From the IMG/VR virus record IMGVR_UViG_3300035181_000428, positions 1 through 35,568 of that record: a stretch of 35,568 bases of DNA. One strand, written 5' to 3'. The DNA comes from a virus. A model generated the notes under the pieces. The model worked only from the letters and a program-made list of their open reading frames with translations. It ran no database searches and was not told where the DNA came from. The position numbers and the translations under genes were made by a program. Positions 6,740-15,029 of the stretch are shown here, piece by piece; position 1 is the stretch's first letter, and the number at the start of each line of letters is the position of its first letter.

Positions 6740-7060
6740 ATGGCAACAACAAAATACAGGCAATTTCTTAACGAGTATAGAATTTCTGATGTCAGATACA
6801 CTAATAAGAAAGAACAGCGAGTTAAGTATGATTTTCAATTTGACCCCATACATTACCCAAATGATTTAGTCACCTCAGCTGCTGATAACATAAGAACTGA
6901 AACAGTTAACGTAGTTCAACTCTCAATAGCTGAAGATGACTTGGTTAAAATGAATGATAATTTTGAAACAGCTAAAGAGATGATGACTTTCTTTAGGCAG
7001 CGGCCAGACTTAGCGTATGAGTTTGATAAATGGAAAACCTGGAAGGCTATAAGTAAATGA
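6740..7060 (+). CDS. Hypothetical protein in lysis block, 106 aa
   Basis: A 106-residue soluble-looking protein rich in Asp, Lys and aromatic residues, starting three bases after the Rz stop and ending directly before the holin ATG. It has no membrane helix, signal peptide or recognisable muralytic motif (no lysozyme E-D-T triad and no amidase zinc histidines that I can see). Being between spanins and holin it may be a lysis accessory protein or simply a passenger. No Shine-Dalgarno is visible, so it probably depends on translational coupling. Confidence 0.7.
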   Translation: MATTKYRQFLNEYRISDVRYTNKKEQRVKYDFQFDPIHYPNDLVTSAADNIRTETVNVVQLSIAEDDLVKMNDNFETAKEMMTFFRQRPDLAYEFDKWKTWKAISK

Positions 7061-7393
7061 ATGCAGCCCAAGCAAGACAAGCAAGAGATTTGGATACAAA
7101 CACATTGGCGACCACTAGCAGCGGTTGTCTATCTCGCTATCAATGTCTGTGACTTCATACTGTTTCCAATCGTTAACGGAGCGTTCTACTATTACACTCA
7201 TACTCCATTGATTCAATGGACTCCACTTACAATACAAGGTGGTGGATTGTTTCATGTGGCATTTGGTGCTATATTAGGTGTAGCTGCTTGGGGAAGAACA
7301 CAAGAGAAAATATATCCTGAGATAACTCAGACTAATTACCAACGGCAAAGCACGATGGTTATTAAACCATTGTCAGATGATCCAGAAAGATAA
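7061..7393 (+). CDS. Putative holin
   Basis: The 110-residue protein has two or three hydrophobic segments: about 17-40 (LAAVVYLAINVCDFILFPIV), possibly a short middle one, and about 62-77 (GGLFHVAFGAILGVAAW). It has a charged C-terminus. The combination WRPL near the N-terminus, WTPLTIQGGG before the last helix, and AAWGRTQEK after it is a pattern I associate with small phage holins. Holins form lesions in the inner membrane that trigger lysis. It is the last gene of the lysis block and is followed by a strong terminator (7433-7475). The start follows the preceding stop without a gap. Confidence 0.75.
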   Translation: MQPKQDKQEIWIQTHWRPLAAVVYLAINVCDFILFPIVNGAFYYYTHTPLIQWTPLTIQGGGLFHVAFGAILGVAAWGRTQEKIYPEITQTNYQRQSTMVIKPLSDDPER

Positions 7394-7432
7394 ATAATAT
7401 TGAAATACAGTGACATGTGTTTTACTCCTGAG

Positions 7433-7475
7433 AGGCCCACATTTTATTTTGCCGTTTAGTGTGGGCCTTCTTTTA
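7433..7475 (+). terminator. Rho-independent terminator after lysis genes
   Basis: AGGCCCACA (7433-7441) pairs perfectly with TGTGGGCCT (7460-7468) across an 18-base loop, followed by TCTTTTATT. It closes the transcription unit that contains spanins and holin and isolates the methyltransferase gene. Confidence 0.85.
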
Positions 7476-7480
7476 TTCAG

Positions 7481-7510
7481 ATAAATACCTTTGTATTGCT
7501 ACACAAAGGA
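7481..7510 (+). promoter_or_regulatory. Octamer ATAAATAC and hairpin masking the methyltransferase ribosome-binding site
   Basis: ATAAATAC lies at 7481-7488, 27 bases before the ATG. CCTTTGT (7488-7494) is complementary to ACAAAGG (7503-7509), the Shine-Dalgarno region of the next gene, with an eight-base loop between them. The seven-pair stem would hide most of the ribosome-binding site and limit methyltransferase translation. Confidence 0.5.
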
Positions 7511-7515
7511 AACTA

Positions 7516-8868
7516 ATGAATACAAATGAAAAATTGGATTATATCATCCATAATGGCGATAATCTCGCTACTCTTAAATCTTACCCAAACGACTATTTTG
7601 ACTCAATCGTAACTGATCCGCCCTATGGCATATCCTTCTTAGGCAAGGACTGGGACTCAAAGAAAGCATCACAAACTACTTCAAAACTGGTTGCACTACA
7701 AGGACTTCCTTCTGGGATGAAACATACCGCACTTGCTGATGACTTAGAGTTCCAGTATTGGATGCGAGATGTATTTAAAGAGTGTTTGCGAGTGCTAAAG
7801 CCAGGCGGTCACTTACTGGCGTTTAGTGCTGCTCGCACTTATCACCACATGGCAATGGCAGCACAAACAGCAGGATTTGAAATACGCGATCAGCTCATGT
7901 GGATCTATGCTAGTGGTTTTCCTAAGTCGCAGGATGTGGGTAAACAGTTAGACAAGAAAGAAAATGGTAAAAGAGATAAGCAGCGATTTGATCCAGCCAT
8001 AATGATTAAAGTAAGTGGAGATACTTATAAACACCCAACCACAGGCATTTCCTATCGCAAGTTGCCTGACATCAACGGTGATAGATTAGCCAACTCACAC
8101 GAAGGTAAAGGGTATGGTGCTGTATTTGAAGAAGTAAGAGAGATTGCTGATTCAGAATGGACAGGTTGGGGTTCGCAACTTAAACCGGCACACGAGCCCA
8201 TAGTTATGGCTCGCAAACCCATCCCCAAAGGTTCATCAATAGCGAAGAATTGTCAAAAATACGGTACAGGTGCTATCAATGTAGATGCAAGCAGAATTCC
8301 TATAGTGGGTGAGGATACACGCAGCGGAGGGGCTAACGGTGTGTCAAGACTTACTTTTGGAGAGGGTATTACCAGCAACGAAGATTCATCTGTTGGGTAT
8401 GAAGTAAACGATAAAGGTAGATTCCCCTCAAATGTTCTTGGTGAAGTGAGTGGATATGAGAAATATTTCTTTCACCCTAAATGCTCGCGTAAGGAAAGAC
8501 ATGTTGGAATGGGTGATGTAGCCCCATTTGCGAGAGAGAATGGCGGCACAGCTAGCGGTAGTAATGGAACGCAAGTTTTACATAAGCGTGACCCGCAAGA
8601 TTTTGCCGGTAATAATCATCCTACAGTTAAGCCTGTAGCTCTCATGGACTACTTGATTAAGCTAGTAACTAAGCCAGGTGGCATAGTTCTTGACCCATTT
8701 AACGGATCAGGTTCAACAGGTATGGCAGCAGTTAAAGCCGGATACAAGTATGTAGGTTGTGAGCTGGATAAGAACTACTGTGAGATCACTTGTAAGCGGA
8801 TTGATGCGTGGTGTAAGTTAGATTCCCCTAAGAACAATGCCGCTGACTTGTTTGATACAGAGAAATAA
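7516..8868 (+). CDS. DNA methyltransferase (N6-adenine or N4-cytosine, beta class)
   Basis: Motif IV DPPY is at residues 34-37 and the S-adenosylmethionine-binding motif I DPFNGSGST is near the C-terminus (393-401), preceded by HPTVKP. This order (IV first, I last) marks the beta class. DPPY favours N6-adenine methylation. The long central region (about 140-370) would hold the target-recognition domain. I start at ATG 7516 rather than the upstream in-frame ATG 7459 because AAAGGA (7505-7510) lies five bases before it and 7459 falls inside the terminator hairpin. No restriction enzyme is adjacent, so it is an orphan methylase. Such enzymes protect phage DNA from host restriction or regulate packaging or transcription. 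Confidence 0.9.
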   Translation: MNTNEKLDYIIHNGDNLATLKSYPNDYFDSIVTDPPYGISFLGKDWDSKKASQTTSKLVALQGLPSGMKHTALADDLEFQYWMRDVFKECLRVLKPGGHLLAFSAARTYHHMAMAAQTAGFEIRDQLMWIYASGFPKSQDVGKQLDKKENGKRDKQRFDPAIMIKVSGDTYKHPTTGISYRKLPDINGDRLANSHEGKGYGAVFEEVREIADSEWTGWGSQLKPAHEPIVMARKPIPKGSSIAKNCQKYGTGAINVDASRIPIVGEDTRSGGANGVSRLTFGEGITSNEDSSVGYEVNDKGRFPSNVLGEVSGYEKYFFHPKCSRKERHVGMGDVAPFARENGGTASGSNGTQVLHKRDPQDFAGNNHPTVKPVALMDYLIKLVTKPGGIVLDPFNGSGSTGMAAVKAGYKYVGCELDKNYCEITCKRIDAWCKLDSPKNNAADLFDTEK

Positions 8869-8879
8869 ATAACAGCACG

Positions 8880-9089
8880 ATGCTGTTTAAAATAATCCTG
8901 GAATGTGAACGCGAGCATAGGCATGACAACTGTGCTCACGGCAAGCAACCAGGAACATCTGATCACGAAAAATGTATGGTTAGAAATGCTGGCAACTGCC
9001 CATGGCATATTTTGCATCCAAGCGAACCGTTTGACTTAGATGACCTCGACGAGATTCCTGGTGATACATGGGACAGTAGACCAGATTGA
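8880..9089 (+). CDS. Small Cys/His-rich hypothetical protein, 69 aa
   Basis: A 69-residue product with four cysteines (9, 18, 32, 40) and several histidines in its first 45 residues, then an acidic tail (DLDDLDEIPGD). The spacing suggests a small zinc-binding fold, but it fits no family I know. ATG 8880 has no Shine-Dalgarno; ATAAATAA overlaps the previous stop at 8865-8872. Moderate doubt that it is expressed, although the composition is unlike a random frame. Confidence 0.55.
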   Translation: MLFKIILECEREHRHDNCAHGKQPGTSDHEKCMVRNAGNCPWHILHPSEPFDLDDLDEIPGDTWDSRPD

Positions 9090-9118
9090 AATGAAAATAG
9101 GTGTATTTATTTTGAGGC

Positions 9119-9126
9119 ATAAATAA
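9119..9126 (+). promoter_or_regulatory. Octamer ATAAATAA upstream of the packaging operon
   Basis: ATAAATAA lies 22 bases before ATG 9149. An inverted copy (ATAAATAC on the minus strand, 9103-9110) sits eight bases to its left, making an inverted pair. It is the first plausible promoter element upstream of the small and large terminase genes. Confidence 0.4.
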
Positions 9127-9148
9127 TAGTTAGGAGTTACTTAGATTT

Positions 9149-9550
9149 ATGACAAGATTAGATGATTACAACCCGTTTTTAAATAGGTCAGCAGCCTTTA
9201 CTAAGAAGTTTAATTTATTAGACAAGATGATGAACCAGCTTGCTGTCTATCTTACTTTTGAAGAGGTAGATAAACTACTTTCTGATATGGAAATAAGGAC
9301 AAAGTCCAAACTAGAAGGTAACTGGACGATGGGAGATTGTATAGACTTCTTAAAACAATCACTCGGAGCAGATAGATACGATATTTTGCGTAACTTATGG
9401 ATATTAGATAATCAAGGTATGATTTCTTCTCATCACAGCCCAAGTGCTCTTAGAGAGATTTGGATACACAAACTTACTATGCAAGAAGTAGAAGAGAATA
9501 TTGCTCTTCTTAACCCAACTCAATACGTACAATTAAAGGTTCCAAAATGA
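9149..9550 (+). CDS. Hypothetical protein, 133 aa
   Basis: A 133-residue, mainly helical, charged protein with no recognised motif. It opens the operon that leads into the terminase genes; AGGAG (9132-9136) lies 12 bases before the ATG, a rather long spacing. Its stop overlaps the next ATG (ATGA at 9547-9550). Position just upstream of the small terminase suggests a packaging or late-regulation role, but this is inference. Confidence 0.75.
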   Translation: MTRLDDYNPFLNRSAAFTKKFNLLDKMMNQLAVYLTFEEVDKLLSDMEIRTKSKLEGNWTMGDCIDFLKQSLGADRYDILRNLWILDNQGMISSHHSPSALREIWIHKLTMQEVEENIALLNPTQYVQLKVPK

Positions 9551-9720
9551 ATGAAGTTAATATTCCGCAAATGGAGAAAGTATTTAATATGCTACCGGTT
9601 TCTGAGACGGTACCGGCCCAAAATATCCTCCCTGTCCAAAGAGTAAATTCTGAAGACACCCCGCTTACTTTAAACAAGTTTAATGTTCAAGAAATTGTAA
9701 ACCAAGAGGAGGATGAATAA
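9547..9720 (+). CDS. Small acidic hypothetical protein, 57 aa
   Basis: An open frame of 57 codons starts with ATG 9547, overlapping the preceding stop by four bases, and ends TAA 9718-9720, two bases before the next ATG. The product is probably disordered, with several Pro and an acidic tail (NQEEDE). The tail codons contain AGGAGG, which is also the ribosome-binding site of the small terminase. Tight packing on both sides supports it as real. Function unknown. Confidence 0.6.
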   Translation: MNEVNIPQMEKVFNMLPVSETVPAQNILPVQRVNSEDTPLTLNKFNVQEIVNQEEDE

Positions 9721-9722
9721 TC

Positions 9723-10094
9723 ATGGCTACACCTATTTGGGAACCTGGTAAATCAGCTTACGGTGAGTATTTAAAAACTCTCACTAAAGAACAGCGTGCT
9801 GAGCATATGAATATTCGTAGAGCACGTAAGTCTATGAAAGATGCTTTTAAGTTAGTTATTGCAGCACAGCAAGAAGTATGGTTAGCAAAGATCAACAATG
9901 CATTTGAGTCAGTTATAAACAAAGCGATTTTAGAAGGTGATGCTAACGCCCTAGCTACTGTTCACGATAGGTTGGTTGGCAAACCTGACCAAGCTGTTGA
10001 CGTGACAAGTAAAGGGCAACAAGTTCAAGCACCAACTATTATCTTTTCAAGCAAAGAGCTACCTGAATGGTGTGATGAGAAAACAGACAAATAA
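9723..10094 (+). CDS. terS: Putative small terminase subunit
   Basis: A 123-residue helical protein directly upstream of the large terminase. The segment ALATVHDRLVGKPDQAVDVTSKG (about 77-99) resembles the C-terminal region of many phage small terminase or DNA-packaging proteins, in which a D-R-x-x-G-K-P element precedes the linker to the large subunit. The first half is basic and helical, as expected for DNA recognition. AGGAGG lies just upstream. The small subunit recognises the packaging site and forms a ring that delivers DNA to the motor. The assignment rests on position plus this weak motif. Confidence 0.65.
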   Translation: MATPIWEPGKSAYGEYLKTLTKEQRAEHMNIRRARKSMKDAFKLVIAAQQEVWLAKINNAFESVINKAILEGDANALATVHDRLVGKPDQAVDVTSKGQQVQAPTIIFSSKELPEWCDEKTDK

Positions 10095-10097
10095 AAA

Positions 10098-11543
10098 TTG
10101 AGTAATAAAAACATAACTCTTTATGGTGCTCAGACAGAAGTTTGGGACGCAATGTACAGCACAGATAAAAATGTGATTGCTGTCTTACCTGTTGGCTCTG
10201 GAAAGAGTTATCTTGCTTGTCTGCTACTACCTATCGCTGCGACAACACCAGCGATGCACAAGAATCGTGACATTCTGTATGTGGCACCAACCTATCCTAT
10301 GCTTGAGCGTATTATTTGGGGACCGTTAAAGAGGGCATGTATAGAGGATTGGGGATTACAAGATGAAAAAGACATCAACAACTCTAAAAAGATTATCACG
10401 TTCTCATCTGGCATTAAGATTCATTGTGTATCCGCAGAGTCTGGGCTAAAGGGTATTAACGCAGGCTTGATCATGGCAGATGAAGCGGCAGAGTTTAGTG
10501 AAGAAGCACTACAAGAGTTGTCTAATCGTATTAGACCTGTACCAGGACAAGCTGATTCACAGGGGCGGATGATACTTATCTCTACTCCTGAAGGTAAGAA
10601 TGCGTTTCACAGCATATACGAAGTTGCTATCCTAAATCCAGATCGCTGGGTTGCTATACACAAAAACTATAAACAGATGCGAGTGCAGTCTAAGAAGTGG
10701 ATTTTAGAGCAACAGTATTTGCTGTCACCTCTAAAATTTAAGAAGGACTTAGAATGTGATTGGGGGAGCGTAGAAGATCAGTTCTACTATACCTGGAAGA
10801 AGGATTATATACGATTAGACATTCTTGATCGTAATCGTGAATTGTATTCTTTCCACGACTTTAACAAGAAATGTATGACTGCTATAGTAGCCCAGGTTAT
10901 AGGTGACATGCGAACAAAATCTGGTAAGATTGAGGTGTTAAAGAGCTATGCTGTACAAGATTGCTCTACTGAACAACTCGCACAAATTATACGTACAGAT
11001 TTTCCTAAACGAAAAATAAATAGTATTATGGACGTGTCTGGATCACAACTTAACCGTGACACCACGTCAGCATTTGGTATAACAGATAGAACAATACTTG
11101 AGAGTTATGGTTTTCGCATCATAAACAATGCTAAATCAAATCCTTTAATTAGTGATTCTGACAACAGTTCAAATGCCTTTATCGCTCAAGGTAGGTTAAG
11201 CATACCATACAGCGAGCAACAACTTATTGATGCTATAGAAACCTATCATTACGAGGACGGGACTCGCAAAGCATTAGTAAAGTATAAAGAGTCAAAGTTT
11301 ATGCACATTGACGGGTTAGGTGACTGCTTACGATATGGTATTCATTACCTGTTCCCTATGCAGCACGATGACCAATCAAGTGAGCCAATGTACATTGACA
11401 GCGATAACAGAAATTATAAGATGCCTGGACAACAATATATTGATAATTACGCATATGACACAAAAACAGGGCTTCCTACAGCACAATCTATTGTTGAAGA
11501 CATGATGCGGGTAGCACAACCAGATGATGAGTACTGGACATAA
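10098..11543 (+). CDS. terL: Terminase large subunit
   Basis: The 481-residue packaging motor has Walker A LPVGSGKS (30-37), Walker B LIMADE (124-129) followed by AAEF, and the coupling motif MILISTPEG. The C-terminal half should hold the RNase H-like nuclease: an acidic FHDFN begins it, SIMDVSG is the likely second acidic strand and HIDGLGD the third. It cuts and translocates DNA into the prohead. The only start in frame that keeps the N-terminal motif is TTG at 10098, three bases after the small terminase stop. No Shine-Dalgarno is visible, so coupling is likely. Confidence 0.9.
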   Translation: MSNKNITLYGAQTEVWDAMYSTDKNVIAVLPVGSGKSYLACLLLPIAATTPAMHKNRDILYVAPTYPMLERIIWGPLKRACIEDWGLQDEKDINNSKKIITFSSGIKIHCVSAESGLKGINAGLIMADEAAEFSEEALQELSNRIRPVPGQADSQGRMILISTPEGKNAFHSIYEVAILNPDRWVAIHKNYKQMRVQSKKWILEQQYLLSPLKFKKDLECDWGSVEDQFYYTWKKDYIRLDILDRNRELYSFHDFNKKCMTAIVAQVIGDMRTKSGKIEVLKSYAVQDCSTEQLAQIIRTDFPKRKINSIMDVSGSQLNRDTTSAFGITDRTILESYGFRIINNAKSNPLISDSDNSSNAFIAQGRLSIPYSEQQLIDAIETYHYEDGTRKALVKYKESKFMHIDGLGDCLRYGIHYLFPMQHDDQSSEPMYIDSDNRNYKMPGQQYIDNYAYDTKTGLPTAQSIVEDMMRVAQPDDEYWT

Positions 11544-11560
11544 GAATGTCCCATAAATAA
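11536..11560 (+). promoter_or_regulatory. Inverted repeat plus octamer before the portal gene
   Basis: GGACAT (11536-11541) and ATGTCC (11546-11551) form a six-pair hairpin over the terminase stop codon. The octamer ATAAATAA follows at 11553-11560, 19 bases before ATG 11580. This may be an operator-promoter or an mRNA processing point between packaging and head genes. Confidence 0.4.
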
Positions 11561-11579
11561 TGATACCAAGGAATATACT

Positions 11580-13127
11580 ATGATCGTCAACGACCTATTA
11601 AAGCCGAGTTCGCTAATGGCGACTATTATGAACCAGTTAAATCTTATGCGTAATGCGTATGAGGGCGGTACACAATTTAAGCGGGTAGTTTTGCTAAAGA
11701 AACCAAGCGAAAGTCCTGCTCTTTATCAGGATAAACTAAACAATGTAGCTGCTTTACCCGTATGCAAAGCAATGATTACAGAACTATCTGACATTATCTT
11801 TGATCAACCACCAAATCGCGAACTGGCATTTATTACACAGACTGGCCAAGCACTTGCTACTCCTCCTTGGTTTGAAGACTTTCTTGAAAACGCTGACTTA
11901 CAAGATAACGACTTTACCTCCTTTATGGAACAGGTAGCGATAGTAGCAGCAGTAGAAGGTTGGGCATGGGTATTTGCTGATCTTCCTGAAGAAGTTAACC
12001 CAACTAACCGTCCGTATCTTACCCTAATCCCAGCACAGCATGTATTAGATTGGAAAATGGTAAACGAGAACGGTATCTCTACTCTTACATACTTAAAAGT
12101 AGTGGAGTATCAGGATGACAGTCGCAAACAAATCAAGATATGGCAACGAGGCGATGTAGGCGGTGTATCAGATGATGGAGAAGTAATTCCAACCACTCCT
12201 ACTACTGCTACCTTATACATTGTTCCAACAGTTGGTGGAACCTCGGCAGTAGCAACAGTAGAGCCTGAAGAAGTATATGAGTTCCCACCAGATTATCCTA
12301 TCCCTGCTGTTCAAGTTATGCCAGTTAAGGATATTCAGAACAACATCATAGGTATTAGCGACCTATCAGACGTTGCTGATTTACAGCGTGAGTGGTTGCG
12401 TTTAGAGGCAGAAGCATATGATTCAATTCGTTTTAGCAAGCCTATTATCCGTGTGGATAGTGGCATTAAGGTTCCAGCTGGTGGTGGCGGTATTGTTCAC
12501 GGTCTTAAAGACTGCATGGAAGTACACGCTATTCCGGTTATGGATGTTCAGCAGATCCGTGAGCAACAAGATGCACTAATTAAAGCATTTGACGGCTATA
12601 CAGGTAGAGCAGGAACTCGTGCAGTTGCTGAAAAAGTTCAAAGTGGTATTAGTATCGTTGAAGAACGCAAATCTTTACATAAACGAGCTCAAGCACGGGC
12701 AAGAACATTAGAGAAGGTTGAAGAATCTATCGTATCTCTCGTATGCTATATGATGGGCATAGAGTGGGTTGGTGACATAGAATACAACAGCGATTACGAA
12801 GCTCGTGATACACAATTTAAGTTAGCACTGCTTGGGCAAGCAAAGACATTGTCTGAAAATCCAATTATTCAAGGTATTATTGACCAAGAAGTTATACGAC
12901 TTATCGCTCCACCTGACACTCTTACTCAATATTTAGAGTTGCTTGGTAAATATAAATTAGATGTAAACAGAATGTCGATGTCTGATGATGAGTTAAACGA
13001 TAGCGACGGCGACGAAAGCGATACAAAACAACCAATGACTGGAGCGATTAGTTCAGATGCTGTTCAAGTAAACGCAACCTATGCACAAACAGCAAATATG
13101 AATAAGTCGGTTACCGGATCGTTGTAA
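11580..13127 (+). CDS. Portal protein
   Basis: The 515-residue protein follows the large terminase and precedes scaffold and capsid genes, the invariant portal position. The N-terminus (NLMRNAYEGGTQFKRVVLL) and the central segment ISDLSDVADLQREWLRLEAEA (about 259-279) fit the portal wing and stem helices seen in phage portals of this size, resembling the DUF4055 group. The C-terminal 45 residues are acidic and low-complexity. Portals form a dodecameric ring at one vertex through which DNA passes and to which the tail attaches. AAGGAA precedes the ATG. Confidence 0.8.
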   Translation: MIVNDLLKPSSLMATIMNQLNLMRNAYEGGTQFKRVVLLKKPSESPALYQDKLNNVAALPVCKAMITELSDIIFDQPPNRELAFITQTGQALATPPWFEDFLENADLQDNDFTSFMEQVAIVAAVEGWAWVFADLPEEVNPTNRPYLTLIPAQHVLDWKMVNENGISTLTYLKVVEYQDDSRKQIKIWQRGDVGGVSDDGEVIPTTPTTATLYIVPTVGGTSAVATVEPEEVYEFPPDYPIPAVQVMPVKDIQNNIIGISDLSDVADLQREWLRLEAEAYDSIRFSKPIIRVDSGIKVPAGGGGIVHGLKDCMEVHAIPVMDVQQIREQQDALIKAFDGYTGRAGTRAVAEKVQSGISIVEERKSLHKRAQARARTLEKVEESIVSLVCYMMGIEWVGDIEYNSDYEARDTQFKLALLGQAKTLSENPIIQGIIDQEVIRLIAPPDTLTQYLELLGKYKLDVNRMSMSDDELNDSDGDESDTKQPMTGAISSDAVQVNATYAQTANMNKSVTGSL

Positions 13128-13130
13128 AGG

Positions 13131-13159
13131 ATAAATAAAAGTATCTGGGGTTGTGCCCC
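13131..13159 (+). promoter_or_regulatory. Octamer ATAAATAA and GC-rich hairpin before the scaffold gene
   Basis: ATAAATAA (13131-13138) follows the portal stop directly. GGGG (13147-13150) and CCCC (13156-13159) flank TTGTG; an alternative pairing GTTGT with ACAAC overlaps it. There is no T-run, so I treat it as a leader hairpin rather than a terminator. Confidence 0.4.
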
Positions 13160-13178
13160 TAACAACTAGGAAAATTAA

Positions 13179-13949
13179 ATGACAATAGAAAACACCGGCG
13201 GTGCCGATAACCAAACTACAGCAGCAGACACGAATACTAGTAATACTGGTGAAGGTCAGTCGCAACAACAGCCCAATCTCGGAGCAGTTCGTAAAGCAGG
13301 GCAAAAAGAAGTTCTTGATGTTTTAAATAAGGTAACAGGTCAACAATTTGGTAACACTAGAGATGCTGCCTCGTTTGTAGAATCGTTGCTTAAAGCACAA
13401 ACAGATGGACAAAACGGTGGTAACGAACAACCAAAGAAAGAGACAACTAGCAATAAAGCTAACGGCGAGATGGCAGAGTTACGCCAGATGATTCAGGCGT
13501 TGAATTCTAAACTTGAAGAGAAGGATACGATTGTTCGTAAAACTTCACTTCAGAGTCAGATAAAAGATGCAGCAGTTAAATCGGGTTTCGATCCGCAATA
13601 TCTGGATTTAGCATCAAGTTTATTTGAACAACAAATCGCTTTTGATACTGATGGTAGTTTCTATGTTAAAGGCAAGGATGGTAGTGTTAAGCTCGACAAT
13701 AATGGCGATGCTTATACATTAGACAAACTTGCACAAGAGATTTTAAAGAGTAGACCTAAACTAGCAAATGAACAGCCTCGCACCGGAACTGGTACGAAGT
13801 TTGGTTTCAGTACTACTAGCCCAGGAGGCGAAATGCCTGATGCTGCCACAGATCCAGAAGGTTGGAAAGCGTGGAAAACAGCAAACGGTCATGGTGCTAA
13901 AGGGGGAAGAGGTATTGGTGTTAGCGTAGTAAGGCGAACTCTCGGGTAA
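13179..13949 (+). CDS. Scaffold-like head assembly protein
   Basis: The 256-residue protein lies between portal and major capsid. It has a Gln/Thr/Gly-rich disordered N-terminus (1-40) and a central coiled coil (about 93-130, including MAELRQMIQALNSKLEEKD). A low-complexity, Gly-rich, basic C-terminus ends RRTLG. This architecture and position are those of capsid scaffolds, which nucleate prohead assembly and bind capsid subunits through a basic C-terminal helix. No protease motif was found, so proteolysis of the capsid is not evident. Confidence 0.75.
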   Translation: MTIENTGGADNQTTAADTNTSNTGEGQSQQQPNLGAVRKAGQKEVLDVLNKVTGQQFGNTRDAASFVESLLKAQTDGQNGGNEQPKKETTSNKANGEMAELRQMIQALNSKLEEKDTIVRKTSLQSQIKDAAVKSGFDPQYLDLASSLFEQQIAFDTDGSFYVKGKDGSVKLDNNGDAYTLDKLAQEILKSRPKLANEQPRTGTGTKFGFSTTSPGGEMPDAATDPEGWKAWKTANGHGAKGGRGIGVSVVRRTLG

Positions 13950-13979
13950 AGACAAACAATCTATTAAAGGAGAATTTAA

Positions 13980-14978
13980 ATGTCTTATGTAATTGGTGGT
14001 GCTAATGGTGAAGCAAGTGCGTTTGAAAAAACTATTGCTAACTACGCAATCGAAGTATTGCACGAAAATTTGGGTATTGTTCAAGATACCAACATCGTAA
14101 CTCCTCAACAAGGCGTTACCTTCCGCGTTCCTCAACTTGCTCCAGTAAGTTTTGGTGATTATGATGATTCTACTGGCGACGGTATGACTTTGCTGTCACA
14201 AAACCCAGTTATGGATTCGTCATCTATCACTGCTACTCCTTGCTTGGCACAAACTACGTTCTCTTCATTCTATGATGAGATCACTAGCTTCGACTTTGCA
14301 GCTGGTTTGGGTTCAGATATGGCTAAGGCTTATTCAGAAAAAGTTGACCAGCGTGTACTGAAGGCTTTCCAAGGTTTCAACGCAACGACTGCTGATGTTA
14401 ACTACACGACTGGCAATGCCTATGGTGACGGTTTTGATCGTATCAAAGAAATTGGTGCAGTGGAACTCGTAGCTGCTGGTACATCCGTAACTGGTCACGA
14501 AGCAACTTCTGCTAACACAGTGGTTGGTTTGATTAATTTGATTATCAAGAAATGGCGTCTGTCTCGTAACCCAGGTGCTCCGCTCATCGTTCTTTCCCCA
14601 GTGGAAGAAAGCCGTTTGCTCGCAGAATTGACAAACACTGCTTCAGTTGGTTCAACTGGTGCAATGGGTGTTGGTGCATTGTCTACTGCTGGTAATGAGC
14701 TGCAAACGACTGGTATGATCCGCAACTTCAATGGTGCGACTATCAAGTTCACGACATTCTTGTCAACCGCTAGCCGCTCCACTCTTGGTGGTGTTGCTGC
14801 TCCAGTTAAGGTTGGTGGTGCATTTGGACCACAAGCACTTTACACTGTGATGGTTGCTGGTTTGACCATGAAATTGCGTGAAATGCCTAACCCAGCGTTC
14901 TACTCGTTAACCGGTACAGGCTTGCTTGGTGCTGGTGTTGGTAGCAAAGCCCGTGGTTTAGCAATTAACGTTGCTTAA
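13980..14978 (+). CDS. Major capsid protein
   Basis: The 332-residue protein follows the scaffold and has the strongest ribosome-binding site in the region (AAAGGAG just upstream). It has the composition of an HK97-fold shell protein: an N-terminal helical arm, PRVPQL-like strand elements around FRVPQLAPVSF (about 48-58), Gly/Ala/Thr-rich middle, and a C-terminal beta segment FGPQALYTVMVAGLTMKL. Its codon use leans more toward C-ending codons than neighbouring genes, fitting high expression. A hairpin follows directly (14989-15012). Confidence 0.8.
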   Translation: MSYVIGGANGEASAFEKTIANYAIEVLHENLGIVQDTNIVTPQQGVTFRVPQLAPVSFGDYDDSTGDGMTLLSQNPVMDSSSITATPCLAQTTFSSFYDEITSFDFAAGLGSDMAKAYSEKVDQRVLKAFQGFNATTADVNYTTGNAYGDGFDRIKEIGAVELVAAGTSVTGHEATSANTVVGLINLIIKKWRLSRNPGAPLIVLSPVEESRLLAELTNTASVGSTGAMGVGALSTAGNELQTTGMIRNFNGATIKFTTFLSTASRSTLGGVAAPVKVGGAFGPQALYTVMVAGLTMKLREMPNPAFYSLTGTGLLGAGVGSKARGLAINVA

Positions 14979-14988
14979 TAGAAAAGAA

Positions 14989-15016
14989 GCAGGGGAAATA
15001 AACCTCCCCTGCATTT
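14989..15016 (+). terminator. Hairpin terminator/attenuator after the capsid gene
   Basis: GCAGGGGA (14989-14996) pairs perfectly with TCCCCTGC (15005-15012) over an eight-base loop, followed by ATTTT. The short T-run suggests partial termination or 3'-end protection of the abundant capsid message. Confidence 0.75.
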
Positions 15017-15029
15017 TGGAGACTAATTT

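Noticed and set aside
7459-7515. Upstream ATG start for the methyltransferase
   Set aside because: It lies within the terminator hairpin and lacks a ribosome-binding site; ATG 7516 has AAAGGA at five bases and begins right before the conserved fold.
13761-14135. Reverse-strand frame of 124 codons across the scaffold-capsid junction
   Set aside because: It runs opposite to two well-supported structural genes and has no start signal.
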